In this document: piece after piece, positions 62,688 to 64,000 of the stretch
Layout: every line of letters starts with the position of its first letter
Position numbering within the stretch: position 1 is the first letter of the stretch
Source: Pegea sp. RAD2-039
Lineage: Eukaryota; Chordata; Thaliacea; Salpida; Salpidae
Direction: 5' to 3'
Assembly (NCBI GenBank): GCA_034620365.1
Contig: JAQGEQ010000201.1
Coordinates: 310,001 to 374,000, forward strand
Length of the DNA: 64,000 bases
Notes under the pieces: generated by a model
What the model saw: only the letters and a program-made list of their open reading frames with translations
What the model was told of the DNA's origin: nothing
Database searches by the model: none
Translations under genes and position numbers: made by a program

Positions 62688-63917
62688 ATGTCTTCTGCTT
62701 TGTGGTCATCTGCTACAAGTTATATTGATGATTTAATTAAAGAATACCTTATTAAAAGAGCATTTATAAACACATCTAAAGCTTTTGAAGCTGAATTAAA
62801 GCTTGACAAGGATAAAGGTTTTCGTGTAAGTAAGTTTTTTTACATCAAATAAATTTCCTTGAATGGTTTTCTATACAGGCTGAAAAAGTGGTTCAACTTA
62901 TTTTTAGCTTTATTTCCAATTATGATATTGACTCACTTAGAGCTTATTGGAAATACCTTGAAGCACGAATTTTTTGTACTTTAGAAAAGAAATATATTTC
63001 TTGTGTGAAGAAACTAGAGTATGGTTTGTGTCGTTTTTATTTAGTATATTGTATCCAAGGTGGTAAAAAGAAAGAATGTCTTGAATTTTTCGAAAAATAT
63101 CAGGTGAATATTCAAATTGACATGATAACTTGCAAACATTTTTAGAAATTAATAATGTGTTATATGATTTTCATTATTGGATTTCTATTAATATATTAGG
63201 AGTTTCATGGTCTAGAAGATTGGAAGGAATGGTTTGTTTTACCTTATGTATCACATCCAGACCAGCATAAAACTTTCTCCATGTATTTTAATAAAACTTG
63301 GATTGATTCGTTCTTTATTTCATTACAAAATTTTATTTCAATGGCATTTTCTTGGTCAGTTTGTAAATTTTCATCTTCATATATATGATTTATTCTTAAA
63401 TTTTACTTAAATTATTTAAACATCTTAATGGAGTTTTGTGATGTAGATATCATACTTTGTGTTGATTAAACGTTTTATGTATAGCCAGAAACCTCCTCAA
63501 ATTGTAAAAACTATTGAAGAATTAAAAAAAGAAATAAAAAGTTTGAAAGAAGAAAATTCTATTTTAAAAATGAAACTAGTAGACATCAATACTTCAAACA
63601 CGACACCAAAAGTTGATCCTATTCCAAATTATGTTTTAAACCAAGGTCAACCATCTTGGTCAAATAAGTAAGCTCATTTTGAAACAGTTTATTACAATCT
63701 TGTGAGTTTACTGTATCAAAAATTTAATTAGATAAATTATCTGTAATAGATTTTAACCTGTAAAGTATAAAATATTTCAAACAATTAACTATCTACTTCA
63801 AAATTATTTTAATCCATAGAAACGAAATCTGTATTCCTCAGAAGAAAAAGCTCGGCTTCAATTTAAAAATAAAGAGTTCATCTAAACAAAAAAACACAAA
63901 AGCAGCTGCTCCAACGA
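62688..63917 (+). CDS. WDR91: WDR91, N-terminal part
   Basis: WD-repeat protein that in mammals acts with WDR81 and Rab7 on endosomes to limit PI3K activity during early-to-late endosome conversion. Exons in the window: 62688-62825, 62879-63103, 63200-63358, 63447-63667 and 63820-63917, then the gene leaves the window; 280 codons so far. The N-terminal helical region matches human WDR91: IDDLIKEYLIKRAFINTSKA, FEAELKLDKDKGFRAEKVV, YDIDSLRAYWKYLEARIF, LCRFYLVYCIQ, DWKEWFVLPYVSHPD and SFFISLQNFISM. A coiled coil follows (EELKKEIKSLKEENSILKM), then a Lys/Ser-rich linker. The WD40 propeller would lie beyond 64000. The start ATG follows in-frame stops. Exon 4's acceptor at 63446 is chosen because it keeps the frame; the junction around it is the least conserved part. 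Confidence 0.9.
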
Positions 63918-64000
63918 GTAAGCGCTAGTTATTAAATTATTTACCAATAAACAAATTATTTAATATTTTTGTTGTAAGGTTTTTTTATCAGCTTTCTATT

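Overview
The window is nuclear DNA of an animal. It is very AT-rich, with GT-AG introns (many only 45-57 bp), standard-code exons, AATAAA poly(A) signals and nine protein genes of clear metazoan type. The lineage cannot be fixed from sequence alone. The short introns, the acceptor-like sites just before intronless genes and the hnRNP C/RALY, EMSY and DHX32-like set would fit a tunicate or another compact invertebrate genome, but this is only a weak inference.

Layout. 1-1070 (-): 5' part of an AMPK gamma subunit gene, in a region packed with the palindrome TGACGTCA. 1.1-14.7 kb: AT-rich intergenic DNA with non-LTR retrotransposon remains, chiefly a 2.8-kb LINE copy at 8.8-11.6 kb. 14.77-19.15 kb (+): ER chaperone BiP/HSPA5, nine exons, with CCAAT/ERSE-like boxes upstream and a degenerate partial copy of its exons 2-3 in intron 1. 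19.3-21.2 kb: a 1.9-kb, 22-bp minisatellite. 23.8-26.4 kb (+): hnRNP C/RALY-like RNA-binding protein, seven exons. 26.6-28.5 kb: second copy of the LINE. 31.6-35.0 kb (+): intronless dynein light intermediate chain and, 306 bp on, intronless CLPTM1. 35-43 kb: gene desert with repeat remnants and hairpins. 43.5-46.1 kb (+): PP2A scaffold subunit A, nine exons. 48.6-53.4 kb (+): DHX32/DQX1-type DEAH-like protein, 17 exons. 54.9-60.0 kb (-): EMSY, 12 exons. 62.7 kb to the window end (+): 5' part of WDR91.

The genes are housekeeping or regulatory (energy sensing, ER folding, RNA binding, dynein transport, membrane trafficking, phosphatase scaffold, RNA helicase family, chromatin, endosome) and do not form one pathway. 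Reconstructed coding lengths agree with their families: BiP 651 aa, PP2A-A 587 aa, DHX32-like 901 aa, EMSY 916 aa, CLPTM1 614 aa.

The most unusual signals are: (i) the TGACGTCATC palindrome, found in exons, in 5' splice sites and often twice within one tiny intron so that the copies could pair and bring the splice sites together; (ii) expansion of the same word into a coding repeat at the CLPTM1 C-terminus; (iii) a BiP exon 2 whose most conserved stretch reads out of frame while its length is kept, next to a degenerate copy that holds the missing words; (iv) a 61-bp tRNA-like tandem repeat present at two loci in opposite orientation.
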